NCBI RefSeq assembly: GCF_011046735.1
Contig: NZ_CP049258.1
Location: 7,024,001 to 7,088,000 of the forward strand
DNA: 64,000 nt
Direction: 5' to 3'
Source of the DNA: Nordella sp. HKS 07
GTDB taxonomy: Bacteria > Pseudomonadota > Alphaproteobacteria > Rhizobiales > Aestuariivirgaceae
Below are positions 35,877-43,761 of the stretch, piece by piece. The notes beneath the pieces were generated by a model, which did not search any database, was not told the origin of the DNA, and saw only the letters and a list, made by a program, of their open reading frames with translations. How positions within the stretch are numbered: position 1 is the first letter of the stretch; the number at the start of each line of letters is the position of its first letter. The position numbers were made by a program, and so were the translations under genes.

Positions 35877-36794
35877 ATGCTGTTGATTGCCAATGCCGAA
35901 GCCTGGCCTGGATTTGCGACCACCGTCGATATGCTCAAGACGGGGTCCGACAGTCTGATCGCACTTGTCAATGGCATCAGCATGGTCGAGGCCGATCCGC
36001 GCGTGCGTAGCGTGGGCTATGGCGGCTGGCCGAATATGCTTGGCGTCATGGAATGTGATGCCGGCGTCATGGACGGCACCACGCGCGAGGTCGGCGCCGT
36101 CGGCGCCGTGCCCAACACCATCCAGACGGTCCGGCTCGCCTTTGAGGTGATGAAGCGTCTGCCCCATGTGATGCTGACCGGTGACGGAGCGCGCCGCTTC
36201 GCCAGCGAGATCGGATTCTCGCTCGACGACGTATTGTTCGCCGACAGCGAGCGCGTCTGGTGGGAGAGGCTGGAGAAGGAACTGTCGCCCGAGGCGCTCG
36301 CCAAATTCCCCGACATTCCCCTGGCGCCCTTGAGCCGCACCATCACCGATCCCGAAAGGGTGCGCGACACCACCGTCTTCGTCAGCGCCGATCCGGAGCG
36401 CGGCATCCATGTCGCCACCTCGACATCGGGCTGGGCGTGGAAATATCCCGGTCGGTTGGGCGACAGCCCCATTCCCGGTGCCGGCTTCTATGCCGACAGC
36501 CGCTATGGCGCCGCCGCCTGCACCCACACAGGCGAGATGACCATGCGCTGCGCCACCGCGCGCAGCATCGTGCTCGCCATGAAGCTTGGCCGCTCCTTGA
36601 GCGATGCGGTGAAACTCGCGGTCGAGGAACTGAGTGAATTGTCGGGCGGCTTTCTGGGCGGCGTGGTCATTCATGCCGTCGACGCCCACGGAAATCATGA
36701 GGTCGCGAATTTCCAGTGCGCGGACGAGATCCGCTATTGGATCTGGCAGGACAACATGGCCCAGCCGGAACTGCGTGCAGCTACGATATTCTAG
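35877..36794 (+). CDS. N4-(beta-N-acetylglucosaminyl)-L-asparaginase/isoaspartyl peptidase family protein
   Basis: The protein (306 residues) is an N-terminal-nucleophile hydrolase of the glycosylasparaginase type. VGYGGWPNMLGVMECDAGVMDG and GAVGAVPN match the alpha part. DTTVFVSADPE carries the autocatalytic Asp-Thr junction, with Thr as the expected nucleophile. ATSTSGWAWKYPGRLGDSPIPGAGFYAD matches the beta part, including the substrate-binding GDSPIPGAG. These enzymes cleave the amide bond between asparagine and N-acetylglucosamine. TTG 35871 is an alternative start. No signal peptide is seen, so the substrate would be hydrolysed in the cytoplasm after import. Confidence 0.85.
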   Translation: MLLIANAEAWPGFATTVDMLKTGSDSLIALVNGISMVEADPRVRSVGYGGWPNMLGVMECDAGVMDGTTREVGAVGAVPNTIQTVRLAFEVMKRLPHVMLTGDGARRFASEIGFSLDDVLFADSERVWWERLEKELSPEALAKFPDIPLAPLSRTITDPERVRDTTVFVSADPERGIHVATSTSGWAWKYPGRLGDSPIPGAGFYADSRYGAAACTHTGEMTMRCATARSIVLAMKLGRSLSDAVKLAVEELSELSGGFLGGVVIHAVDAHGNHEVANFQCADEIRYWIWQDNMAQPELRAATIF

Positions 36795-36804
36795 AGGAGG
36801 ACTG

Positions 36805-37599
36805 ATGATGAAACGCCTAATGACTGCCTTCGCCGCGCTGGCGCTCGTCGCCGGCCTGACGGGTTCCGCCTTGGCCGGCGCCATCGACGATATCCGTTCG
36901 CGCGGCACCGTGCGCATCGGTGTGTCGCTCGGCGGCGAGCCGATCGGCTTCCGCGACGCCCAGAACAATCCCGTAGGTTATGACGTCGATGTCGCCACGC
37001 GCCTGGCCGAGAAGCTCGGCGTGCCGGTCGAGTTCACCGACGTCTCGGGCGACGCCCGTATCTCGATGCTGGTGTCGGGTCAGCTCGACATTGTCGTCGC
37101 CAATACCTCGGCGACGCTGGAGCGCGCCAAGACCGTCAACTTCTCCATTCCCTATAACCGGGCCGGCCTGCGCGTCATCGTGCAGAAGGATTCAGGGATC
37201 ACCAAGCTCGAGGACCTCGCCGGCAAGAAGGTCGTGGTCGGCCGCGGTACCACGGGCGAGACCTTCATCAAGAAGGCCGTTCCCACCGCCGAGCTCGTCT
37301 ATGTCGATCAGTTCGCGCCCGATGGCGTCCTGCAGCTGACGCAGAAGCGCGTCGATGCGGCGATCGAGGATTCGTCCCTGCTCGATTACCTCGCCACCAA
37401 GAACCCGTCTTTGGTGACGCTGTCCGGCCTCTATTCCAACGACCCGATCGGCATCGCCGTCGCCAAGGGCGATCCGGAATTCGTGCGCTGGATCGACATG
37501 TTCGTCTCTGACTACATTCAGTCGGGGGCGTATGAGGCCAACTACAAAAAATGGTGGGGCGAGACCGCCAACCCGCCGGCATTGACGCCGCTCTGGTAA
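36805..37599 (+). CDS. Polar amino acid ABC transporter substrate-binding protein
   Basis: The 264-residue protein has a Sec signal (KRLMTAFAALALVAGLTGSALAG) and an SBP_bac_3 core: IRSRGTVRIGVSLGGEPIGFRD, GYDVDVATRLAEKLGVPVEF, SGQLDIVVANTSATLERAKTVNFS, LAGKKVVVGRGTTGE. The start is ATG 36805 (or 36808) with GAGGAGG just upstream, a strong ribosome-binding site. It completes the importer of 33793-35870. The ligand is probably an amino acid or the glycosylated asparagine that the neighbouring enzyme cleaves. Confidence 0.92.
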   Translation: MMKRLMTAFAALALVAGLTGSALAGAIDDIRSRGTVRIGVSLGGEPIGFRDAQNNPVGYDVDVATRLAEKLGVPVEFTDVSGDARISMLVSGQLDIVVANTSATLERAKTVNFSIPYNRAGLRVIVQKDSGITKLEDLAGKKVVVGRGTTGETFIKKAVPTAELVYVDQFAPDGVLQLTQKRVDAAIEDSSLLDYLATKNPSLVTLSGLYSNDPIGIAVAKGDPEFVRWIDMFVSDYIQSGAYEANYKKWWGETANPPALTPLW

Positions 37600-37606
37600 T
37601 CAAGAA

Positions 37607-38602
37607 TCACGCCGTTGAACGAGGAATGAATCGCGTCGGTATGGCGACTGGCTTCTGGCCTAATATATAGGCTTCCGGTGTGGTGAGAAACCGCACCACC
37701 TGCCTCACATAGGCCAGCTTGTCATAGCCGATCGACGCGATCGGATAGGCATCGAAATCGAGCAGCGACAGATTGTCGAAACCATAGAGCCGGAAGCGTT
37801 GCGGCCGGTTCTCGGGAAAATCGGCGCGGCAGGCATCGAGGATACCCATCGCCATGGCGTCCGAAGTACAGAAGACGGCATCGGGGCAATCCTCACCGGC
37901 AAAACTCTTCGCCGCATCATGCCCGCTGGAATAGGAGTAGTCGCCCTGCACGCTTCTGATGAGCCTGATGCCATGTCGCTCGAATGCTTCGCGATAGAAG
38001 GCTGCGCGCGCCTGCTCGACCAGCGAGGAGGCGCGTCCGGTGACGAGTCCCGCCGTCTTCACCCCTTTGCGTGCCGCGTCGGCCACCGCCTCGCCGATGC
38101 CCATCGCCTCGTCGGGAATGACCGCCGGCGACTGCCGATCGTGCCGGCCGTTGAGCATGACGACCAGATCGGATCGGAACATCTCGCGCACCGTCGCGGC
38201 GTCGGCGAAATCCGAGAACACCAGGGCGGCGTCGACATGATAGGCAATGCCCTGGCGCAGGAACTCCTCCACCCGGTCGATGGAGCCGACGCGGATGAGG
38301 ATGACCTGCTTGCCGATGGCCTGGGTCTCGGCCAGGAGAAGATCGAAGAGATCGAGGTCGGAAAGATCATGGATGTGGTTGACGACGACGGCGATGAGAT
38401 TGACCGTCTTGGTGGTGAGGCTCTGCGCCAGGAGATTGACGCGGAAGCCGAGCTGTTGGGCGGCCTTCAGCACGCGCTCGCGCTTGTCGGGCGAAACCGG
38501 GCGTTTTTCGGCCGAAAGGGCGCGCGAAGCCACCGCTCGGGAAACTCCCGCCAGATCCGCCACATCCTGTATCGTCGGGGTCGCCCGCTGCCTTGCGCTC
38601 AT
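37607..38602 (-). CDS. LacI family transcriptional regulator
   Basis: The 331-residue protein starts with a LacI-type helix-turn-helix, TIQDVADLAGVSRAVASRALS, and hinge-helix residues KRERVLKAAQQLGF. It then has a periplasmic-binding-protein-like ligand domain (LIAVVVNHIHDLSDLDLFD, DAVFCTSDAMAMGILDA, LYGFDNLSLLD). In place of the standard VS.ATVSRVL it has VSRAVASRAL. It is convergent to the ABC/asparaginase operon and divergent from the ROK kinase gene, and the palindrome at 33756 is its likely site. Confidence 0.92.
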   Translation of the reverse strand: MSARQRATPTIQDVADLAGVSRAVASRALSAEKRPVSPDKRERVLKAAQQLGFRVNLLAQSLTTKTVNLIAVVVNHIHDLSDLDLFDLLLAETQAIGKQVILIRVGSIDRVEEFLRQGIAYHVDAALVFSDFADAATVREMFRSDLVVMLNGRHDRQSPAVIPDEAMGIGEAVADAARKGVKTAGLVTGRASSLVEQARAAFYREAFERHGIRLIRSVQGDYSYSSGHDAAKSFAGEDCPDAVFCTSDAMAMGILDACRADFPENRPQRFRLYGFDNLSLLDFDAYPIASIGYDKLAYVRQVVRFLTTPEAYILGQKPVAIPTRFIPRSTA

Positions 38603-38643
38603 TCTTGTTGTTTTAGTCCCGTATCATGCTCGAATCGATAGGT

Positions 38644-38717
38644 TAGTGTGCTGAACGCGAAGTTCCTGACACCAGGCGGCTTGCACCGACAGGAACTTCG
38701 CGTTCAAAAGCACACTA
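38644..38717. repeat. Long palindromic element (TAGTGTGCT...AGCACACTA)
   Basis: TAGTGTGCT and GAACGCGAAGTTCCTG are repeated in inverse complement as CAGGAACTTCGCGTTC and AGCACACTA around a 21-base loop, giving about 25 paired bases with a small bulge. The same words occur at 58644-58688 in a shorter, mixed form. This marks a mobile repeat family. Confidence 0.75.
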
Positions 38718-38731
38718 GAATCTCTGAATTT

Positions 38732-38806
38732 CTAGTGTCCTTCCGAATCCGAAGTTCGCTCGGAAGGTCCCGCTGACTGTGGCGAACTTCGGATTCGGGA
38801 CACTAG
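38732..38806. repeat. Second palindromic element (CTAGTGTCC...GGACACTAG) abutting the ROK start
   Basis: CTAGTGTCC-TTCCGAATCCGAAGTTCG is mirrored by CGAACTTCGGATTCGGGACACTAG, a long imperfect stem with a 30-base inner region. Its last base is 2 bases before the ROK kinase ATG. It is related to the preceding element through the TAGTGT ends and the GAAGTTC core. Confidence 0.7.
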
Positions 38807-38807
38807 G

Positions 38808-39722
38808 ATGATCATCTGTTTCGACATAGGCGGTTCCGCGATCAAGGGCGCCCTCGCCCGCGGCCCCGCGGCATTGACCGCGCTCGACCGCCGGCCGACG
38901 CCACCACGGGACTACGACGCATTCGTTTCGACCATCGCCGGCATGGTTGCGCAGGCGCCTGCCCCAGCGGACGCGCCTGTTGCGATTGCGATCACCGGTG
39001 TCATCGATCCCGACACGGGCATCATCAAATGCGCCAACATCCCCTGCGTCGACGGGCGCCATATCTCGGCCGACCTCGCTCGCAGACTGGGCCGCCCGGT
39101 GCGCATCGCCAATGATGCCGACTGTTTCGCGCTTGCCGAGGCGCTCGAAGGTGCGGGGCGCGGCCACCGCATCGTCTTCGGCGCCATTCTCGGCAGCGGC
39201 GTCGGCGGCGGCCTCGTCATCGACGGCCGCATTGTTACCGGACCAGGCGGCTTTGCGGGCGAATGGGGTCACGGTCCAGTCGCCGCGACCCGGGCCGGCA
39301 CGCCGCCCGTCGCCATTCCGCATTTCACCTGCGGCTGCGGCCGCAAGGGCTGCGTCAACACCATTGGCGGCGCCCGCGGCATGGAGCTTCTGCACCGCCA
39401 TCTCCATAGCATCGATCTGCCCAGCACCGTCGTCATGGCGGCGTGGCTCGCCGGCGATCCCTTGGCCGAGCACACGATCGACTGCCAGATCGATCTCCTG
39501 GCGAGTCCGCTGGCGCTTGCGATCAATATTGTCGGCGCCGGCAAGGTGCCGGTGGGCGGTGGTCTCGCGCGCGAACCGCGCTTCATCGCCAGGCTTGATG
39601 CCGAAGTCCGCCGCCGTATCCTGCGCCGGCTCGATTCCCCGCTCGTCGTGCCCGGCGAGCTTTCGCTCGATCCGGGCCTTGTCGGGGCGGCTCTCCTCGG
39701 ATTCTCGGAACAGATGAAATGA
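38808..39722 (+). CDS. ROK family sugar kinase
   Basis: The 304-residue protein has the ROK features: IICFDIGGSAIKGAL for ATP binding, NDADCFALAEAL, GAILGSGVGGGLVIDGRIVTG, GGFAGEWGH with the sugar-binding His, and the zinc cluster CGCGRKGCVN. The context of a glycosylasparaginase suggests N-acetylglucosamine or N-acetylmannosamine as the substrate; glucose is possible. The ATG has no clear Shine-Dalgarno sequence because the palindromic repeat ends directly before it. The next gene, cutC, overlaps the stop. Confidence 0.87.
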   Translation: MIICFDIGGSAIKGALARGPAALTALDRRPTPPRDYDAFVSTIAGMVAQAPAPADAPVAIAITGVIDPDTGIIKCANIPCVDGRHISADLARRLGRPVRIANDADCFALAEALEGAGRGHRIVFGAILGSGVGGGLVIDGRIVTGPGGFAGEWGHGPVAATRAGTPPVAIPHFTCGCGRKGCVNTIGGARGMELLHRHLHSIDLPSTVVMAAWLAGDPLAEHTIDCQIDLLASPLALAINIVGAGKVPVGGGLAREPRFIARLDAEVRRRILRRLDSPLVVPGELSLDPGLVGAALLGFSEQMK

Positions 39723-40441
39723 CCCGTCCTTTGCTCGAAGTCTGCGTCGCCGACGCCGAAAGCCTTGCCGCCGCCGTCGCGGGCGGTGCCGATCGCATCG
39801 AGCTCTGTTCGGCACTGGAACTGGGCGGCCTCACCCCCGCCCCCGGCCTCATGCGGCTTGCGGCCAAGGCGCCCATCCCCGTCTATGCCATGGTCCGCCC
39901 GCGCAGTGGCGACTTCGTCTTCACGGCCGATGAGATGGAGATCATGCTCGCCGATATCGATGCCATTCGCGGCTTCGGGCTGAAGGGCGTGGTCGTCGGC
40001 GCCTCGCGGCCTGACGGCACGCTCGATGCGGACCTCCTGCGCCGCCTGCGCGACAGGGCCCAGGGTCTCGGCGCCACATTGCACCGTGCTTTCGATATTG
40101 TACCCGACTTCGCCGCCGCGCTCGAAACCGCGATCGAACTCGGTTTCGAGCGGATTCTCACCTCCGGCGGCGCGGCAACCGCAACCGATGGCATCGCGCA
40201 ATTGCGCTCCCTCAACAGCGCCGCGCGGGGCCGCATTTCCATCATGCCGGGCTCGGGCCTCACGCCGCAGAATGTCCAGCACCTCCTGCAGGCCGTGCCG
40301 GCGACGGAGGTTCATAGTTCCTGTTCGGCGGCCCGGACCACGGCGAATGAGCGGGCGGTAGGACTTCACCTGGCGCAGGCGAGCCATCGCCGCACCGACA
40401 AGGAAATGGTCGCAGAGTTCAAGCGGGCCCTCGGAGACTGA
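39719..40441 (+). CDS. cutC: CutC family protein
   Basis: The 240-residue TIM-barrel protein begins LLEVCVADAESLAAAVAGGADRIELCS and contains LGGLTPAPGLMRLA, MVRPRSGDFVF, GVVVGASRPDGTLD, LHRAFDIVPDF and ILTSGGAATATDGI. These match CutC, historically called copper homeostasis protein; the enzymatic role is not settled. The ATGA overlap with the ROK kinase gene indicates cotranslation, and in this context an amino-sugar role is more plausible than copper handling. Confidence 0.88.
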   Translation: MTRPLLEVCVADAESLAAAVAGGADRIELCSALELGGLTPAPGLMRLAAKAPIPVYAMVRPRSGDFVFTADEMEIMLADIDAIRGFGLKGVVVGASRPDGTLDADLLRRLRDRAQGLGATLHRAFDIVPDFAAALETAIELGFERILTSGGAATATDGIAQLRSLNSAARGRISIMPGSGLTPQNVQHLLQAVPATEVHSSCSAARTTANERAVGLHLAQASHRRTDKEMVAEFKRALGD

Positions 40442-40493
40442 GCTGTGGACATTCATTTTCTACTCGGTAGCGGGGGACAACGCATTTTCAGGT

Positions 40494-40540
40494 CTTGACG
40501 CTGCGCCGGCTTGGGCTAACTTAGTGGTATGACAGGTATA
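40494..40540 (+). promoter_or_regulatory. Promoter and NanR-type GGTATR operator overlapping the start codon of the regulator gene
   Basis: CTTGAC at 40494-40499 and TAACTT at 40517-40522 form a -35/-10 pair with a spacer of 17 bases. A transcript would begin about 40529, the A of the ATG. GGTATG ACA GGTATA (40526-40540) consists of two direct repeats with a 3-base spacer, as in the GGTATA repeats recognised by E. coli NanR. The operator therefore covers the predicted start point and start codon. Confidence 0.65.
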
Positions 40541-41266
40541 CCAGTCGAGAACCGGCCCATCCGGCCGCAAAAGCTCTTTGAGCAGGTCTCGGCGCGCCTC
40601 GAGGCCCGCATCCTCGACAAGACCTATGACATCGGCGATCTCCTGCCCTCCGAACGCGACCTGATGCGTGAATTCGGCGTCGGGCGCCCAGCCATCCGCG
40701 AGGCGCTCATCCATTTGCGCAATATGGGACTGGTCGAATTGCGCTCAGGTGAGCGCGCTCTGGTCATCCGGCCGACACCGGAAGTGGTGGTCGATGCGCT
40801 TTCCGGCGTCGCCCGGCACATGCTGGCCGCGACCGACGGGGTGCGCAATTTTCAGAATGCGCGTCTCTTTTTCGAGGTCGGCCTGGCGCGTCATGCCGCC
40901 AGCCACGCGACCGCGGAAGACATAGAGCAGCTGCATGCGGCGCTCGAGATCAATCACGCCGCCCTCGAGGATCTCGCCCGCTTCGAGAAGACGGATGTCG
41001 CCTTTCACTACGTTCTGGCGGTCATCCCGCGCAACCCGATCTTTCCCGCCATCCATGCGGCCATCGCCGAATGGCTGGTACAGCAGCGCCATATCACGCT
41101 GAACTGGCGCGGTCGCAAGGGCACCGCCGAGCAGGCCTATCAGGCGCACAAGGCCATCTATGAAGCGATCGCCGCGCGCGATCCCGAGCGCGCCGAGAAG
41201 GCCATGCGCGGCCATCTCGCTCATGTCGCCAGTGTGTTCTGGGAAGCGATGGAGTACGATCGGTGA
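40529..41266 (+). CDS. GntR family regulator, NanR-like
   Basis: The 245-residue protein aligns along its length with E. coli NanR: LPSERDLMREFGVGRPAIREAL and LVELRSGERALVIRP in the winged helix, then SGVARHML, NARLFFEVGLARHAASHAT, LHAALEINHAAL, DVAFHYVLAVIPRNPIFPAIHAAIAEWL in the FCD domain. NanR controls sialic acid use in E. coli. No nanA-type lyase is near, so the ligand here may differ. There is no Shine-Dalgarno sequence, consistent with a leaderless transcript. GTGA overlap couples it to the next gene. Confidence 0.85.
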   Translation: MTGIPVENRPIRPQKLFEQVSARLEARILDKTYDIGDLLPSERDLMREFGVGRPAIREALIHLRNMGLVELRSGERALVIRPTPEVVVDALSGVARHMLAATDGVRNFQNARLFFEVGLARHAASHATAEDIEQLHAALEINHAALEDLARFEKTDVAFHYVLAVIPRNPIFPAIHAAIAEWLVQQRHITLNWRGRKGTAEQAYQAHKAIYEAIAARDPERAEKAMRGHLAHVASVFWEAMEYDR

Positions 41267-41571
41267 GCGGCTATGTCATCCTGGTCGACTTCCTGCTGAA
41301 GCCGGGATGCAAATCGGAATTCCGCCGCGCCATCGATGCCAATGCCCGCTCCACTTGCCAGACCGAGCCGGGTTGCCGCCATTTCGATGTCGTGGAGCCC
41401 AGAGACGAGCCCGATCGCGTCATTCTCTATGAGATCTATGACGACCGCGCCGCCTTCGAGGAACATTTGAAGACGCCGCATCTTGCCGCCTTCGAAGCGG
41501 CGAGCAGTCACCTTGTGACGAAAAAGAACGTGATCGCAGCCGATCTCGTCTGTGAGGGATCGAAGATTTAG
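41263..41571 (+). CDS. Antibiotic biosynthesis monooxygenase (ABM) domain / YgiN-like protein
   Basis: The 102-residue protein has the ABM fold pattern: GYVILVDFLLKPGCKSEFRRAI, TEPGCRHFDVVEPRDEPDRVILYEIYDDRAAFEEHLKTPHL. Related proteins act as quinol monooxygenases or, in sugar operons, as L-rhamnose mutarotase-like or (4S)-4-hydroxy-5-phosphonooxypentane isomerase-like enzymes. GTG 41263 overlaps the regulator stop by 4 bases. The actual reaction cannot be assigned. Confidence 0.8.
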   Translation: MSGYVILVDFLLKPGCKSEFRRAIDANARSTCQTEPGCRHFDVVEPRDEPDRVILYEIYDDRAAFEEHLKTPHLAAFEAASSHLVTKKNVIAADLVCEGSKI

Positions 41572-41611
41572 GGCGCCAGCAAGACGCCCGGTGAAGGATG
41601 GGAGGACGTCG

Positions 41612-42394
41612 ATGAGTGCTTCTGGCCTCAAAGCCATGTCGAAGACGAAATCGCCGAAATTCGGGCATTTCATCGTGGAATTCGCGACCCCCGGCATCGG
41701 CCATATCATGAAGTCGGCGGGCTGCGACTTCACTCTGTTCGACCTCGAGCATTCCGGCTTCGGCTTCGAGACGGTGAAGAGCGCATTGCGCTATTTCGAA
41801 GCCGCCGATCTGCCGGCCATCGTCCGCGTGCCCTCGCGCGAGTACCACCATATAGCCCGCGCCATGGATATGGGCGCCGAAGGTCTCATGCTGCCGATGG
41901 TCGGCAATGTCGACGAGGTGCGCCACATCGTGAACTCCATGAAATACCATCCACAGGGCAAGCGCGGCGTGGCGCTCCAGGTGGCGCATGACCGCTACCG
42001 GCCGGGCACGGTCGCCGACAAATTCACCACCGCCAATCAACGCACCACCCTCTTCTGCCAGATCGAGACGGTGGAGGGAGTCGAGAATGCCGACGCCATG
42101 GCGGCGATCGAGGGAGTCGATTGCCTGTGGGTCGGCCATTTCGATTTGTCGGTATCGCTCGGCATACCTGGCCAGTTCGAGCACAAGGACTTCAAGCGCG
42201 CCATCGAACGCACCATCGCCGCCACCAAGAAGCACAAGAAGGCGCTGGGCCGGCTGGTGCCGACTGTCGAAGCCGGTATCGAAATCAACAAGCAGGGCTT
42301 CGACTTCGTCTGCTACTCGGGCGATGTCTGGCTGCTGCACGCCGCGATCGAGGACGGCATCAAGAAGCTGCGCGCCGGCTGCAAGAAGAAATAG
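41612..42394 (+). CDS. HpcH/HpaI aldolase family protein
   Basis: The 260-residue class II aldolase has FGHFIVEFATPGIGHIMKSAGCDFTLFDLEHSGFG, with the metal and substrate residues of the family, VRVPSREYHHIARAMDMGAEGLMLPMV with the conserved Arg, CQIETVEGVENADAMAAIEGVD with the metal-binding Glu, and LWVGHFDLSVSLGIPGQF with the Asp. The family cleaves 2-keto-3-deoxy sugar acids to pyruvate and an aldehyde. GGGAGGA precedes ATG 41612. It fits a sugar-acid pathway fed by the downstream transporter. Confidence 0.88.
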   Translation: MSASGLKAMSKTKSPKFGHFIVEFATPGIGHIMKSAGCDFTLFDLEHSGFGFETVKSALRYFEAADLPAIVRVPSREYHHIARAMDMGAEGLMLPMVGNVDEVRHIVNSMKYHPQGKRGVALQVAHDRYRPGTVADKFTTANQRTTLFCQIETVEGVENADAMAAIEGVDCLWVGHFDLSVSLGIPGQFEHKDFKRAIERTIAATKKHKKALGRLVPTVEAGIEINKQGFDFVCYSGDVWLLHAAIEDGIKKLRAGCKKK

Positions 42395-42434
42395 GCGGAA
42401 CATACATGCGCGATCAACACGCACCCCATCTTCC

Positions 42435-42534
42435 GTCATCCCGGCGAAAGCCAGGACCCACTAAAGCCTCTCCACGCGAGCAGCGCTGCCCGCATTGCGT
42501 GAATTTAATGGGTCCTGGCTTTCGCCGAGATGAC
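42435..42534. repeat. GTCATCCCGGCGAAAGCC palindromic repeat pair
   Basis: GTCATCCCGGCGAAAGCCAGGACCCA and the inverted TGGGTCCTGGCTTTCGCCGAGATGAC frame a 50-base core. It is the same family as 25680-25758. It fills most of the gap between the aldolase and dehydrogenase genes. Confidence 0.75.
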
Positions 42535-42577
42535 CATCTGTGGGAGGGTAGAAGATCTCGCGGATTAGGAGGCGTAG

Positions 42578-43627
42578 ATGCCTGAACCATTTCGCGTCGC
42601 CCTTTCCGGCGATTTCAAGAAGGCCGATGGATCGCCGACCTATCCCGATTTCGACCTGGCGCCGCTGAAGAACGCCCCCGGTGTCGAGATGGCCTTTCTC
42701 GATTCCACCAATCCGCTTCGCGCCGATCAGCTCGAGGATTTCGACGCCCTGATCCTGCTGGCGCATCGCTTCGCGGCGGACAGCGTGCCGAAATCGGGCC
42801 GGCTCGCCGCGGTGGCGCGTTTTGGCGTCGGCTATGACACTGTCGATGTGCCCGCCTGCAGCAAGGCCGGCATCGCACTGGTGATCACGCCAGACGGCGT
42901 GCGCCGCCCGGTCGCCGTATCGATCATCACCCTCATTCTCGCTTTGACCGGCAAGCTCCTGATCAAGGACGGCCTTACGCGCGAGGCGGCGGCGGGCTTC
43001 GCCAGGCGCTCCGACCATATGGGCATGGGCTTGGTCGGTCGCACGCTGGGCTCGATCGGCATCGGCAATATCGGCGCCGAGATGTTCCGCATGGCGAAGC
43101 CCTTCGACATGAAGTTCATCGCCCATGATCCCTTCGCCGACAGAAAGGTCGCGGCTGAGCTCGGCATCGAGCTCGTCCCGCTCGAGGAGGTTTTCCGCAG
43201 TTCCGACATCGTGTCGGTCAGTTGCCCCTTGAGTCCCGAGACCCATCATCTCGTCAATGCCGATCGCCTCGCCTTGATGAAGCCCACGGCCTTTTTTATC
43301 AATACCGCGCGCGGCCCCATCGTCGACCAGAAGGCGCTGACGAAAGTGCTTCAGGAACGCCGTATCGCCGGCGCCGGGCTCGACGTGCTCGAGCAGGAGC
43401 CGCCCGATTCCGACGATCCGATCCTCAAGCTCGACAATGTCATCCTGGCGCCGCATGCCTTGTGCTGGACCGATCAGTGCTTCGCCGGCAACGGCGCCGC
43501 CGATGTGAAGGCCGTGCTCGACGTCCAGCACGGCCGCGAGCCGCGCGGCATCGTCAACCGGGATGTGCTCAACCATCCCGACTGGCAAAGGCGCATCGCC
43601 GACTTCGCCCGCAGATTTGGAGGGTAG
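42578..43627 (+). CDS. D-isomer specific 2-hydroxyacid dehydrogenase family protein
   Basis: The 349-residue protein has the two-domain layout: LAAVARFGVGYDTVDVPACSKAGI, the NAD-binding GRTLGSIGIGNIGAEMFRMAK, NTARGPIVDQKAL with catalytic Arg, GAGLDVLEQEPPDSDDPIL with the Glu and VILAPHALCWTDQCF with the His. It resembles phosphoglycerate dehydrogenase-like sugar-acid enzymes. It probably oxidises or reduces a hydroxy acid in the same pathway as the aldolase. Upstream GGAGGC is a good ribosome-binding site. Confidence 0.88.
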   Translation: MPEPFRVALSGDFKKADGSPTYPDFDLAPLKNAPGVEMAFLDSTNPLRADQLEDFDALILLAHRFAADSVPKSGRLAAVARFGVGYDTVDVPACSKAGIALVITPDGVRRPVAVSIITLILALTGKLLIKDGLTREAAAGFARRSDHMGMGLVGRTLGSIGIGNIGAEMFRMAKPFDMKFIAHDPFADRKVAAELGIELVPLEEVFRSSDIVSVSCPLSPETHHLVNADRLALMKPTAFFINTARGPIVDQKALTKVLQERRIAGAGLDVLEQEPPDSDDPILKLDNVILAPHALCWTDQCFAGNGAADVKAVLDVQHGREPRGIVNRDVLNHPDWQRRIADFARRFGG

Positions 43628-43761
43628 CGCGTGCAGGTCGAACTGACTGAAGTGATCGTGATCTAAGACAAGAAGAGGCGTTTCCGAGAACTAAGTCCGG
43701 CCGACAGAAGCCGGTGAACTGTCAAGTGCAGGCTGACAAGTAACTGGGAGGATCGACGACA

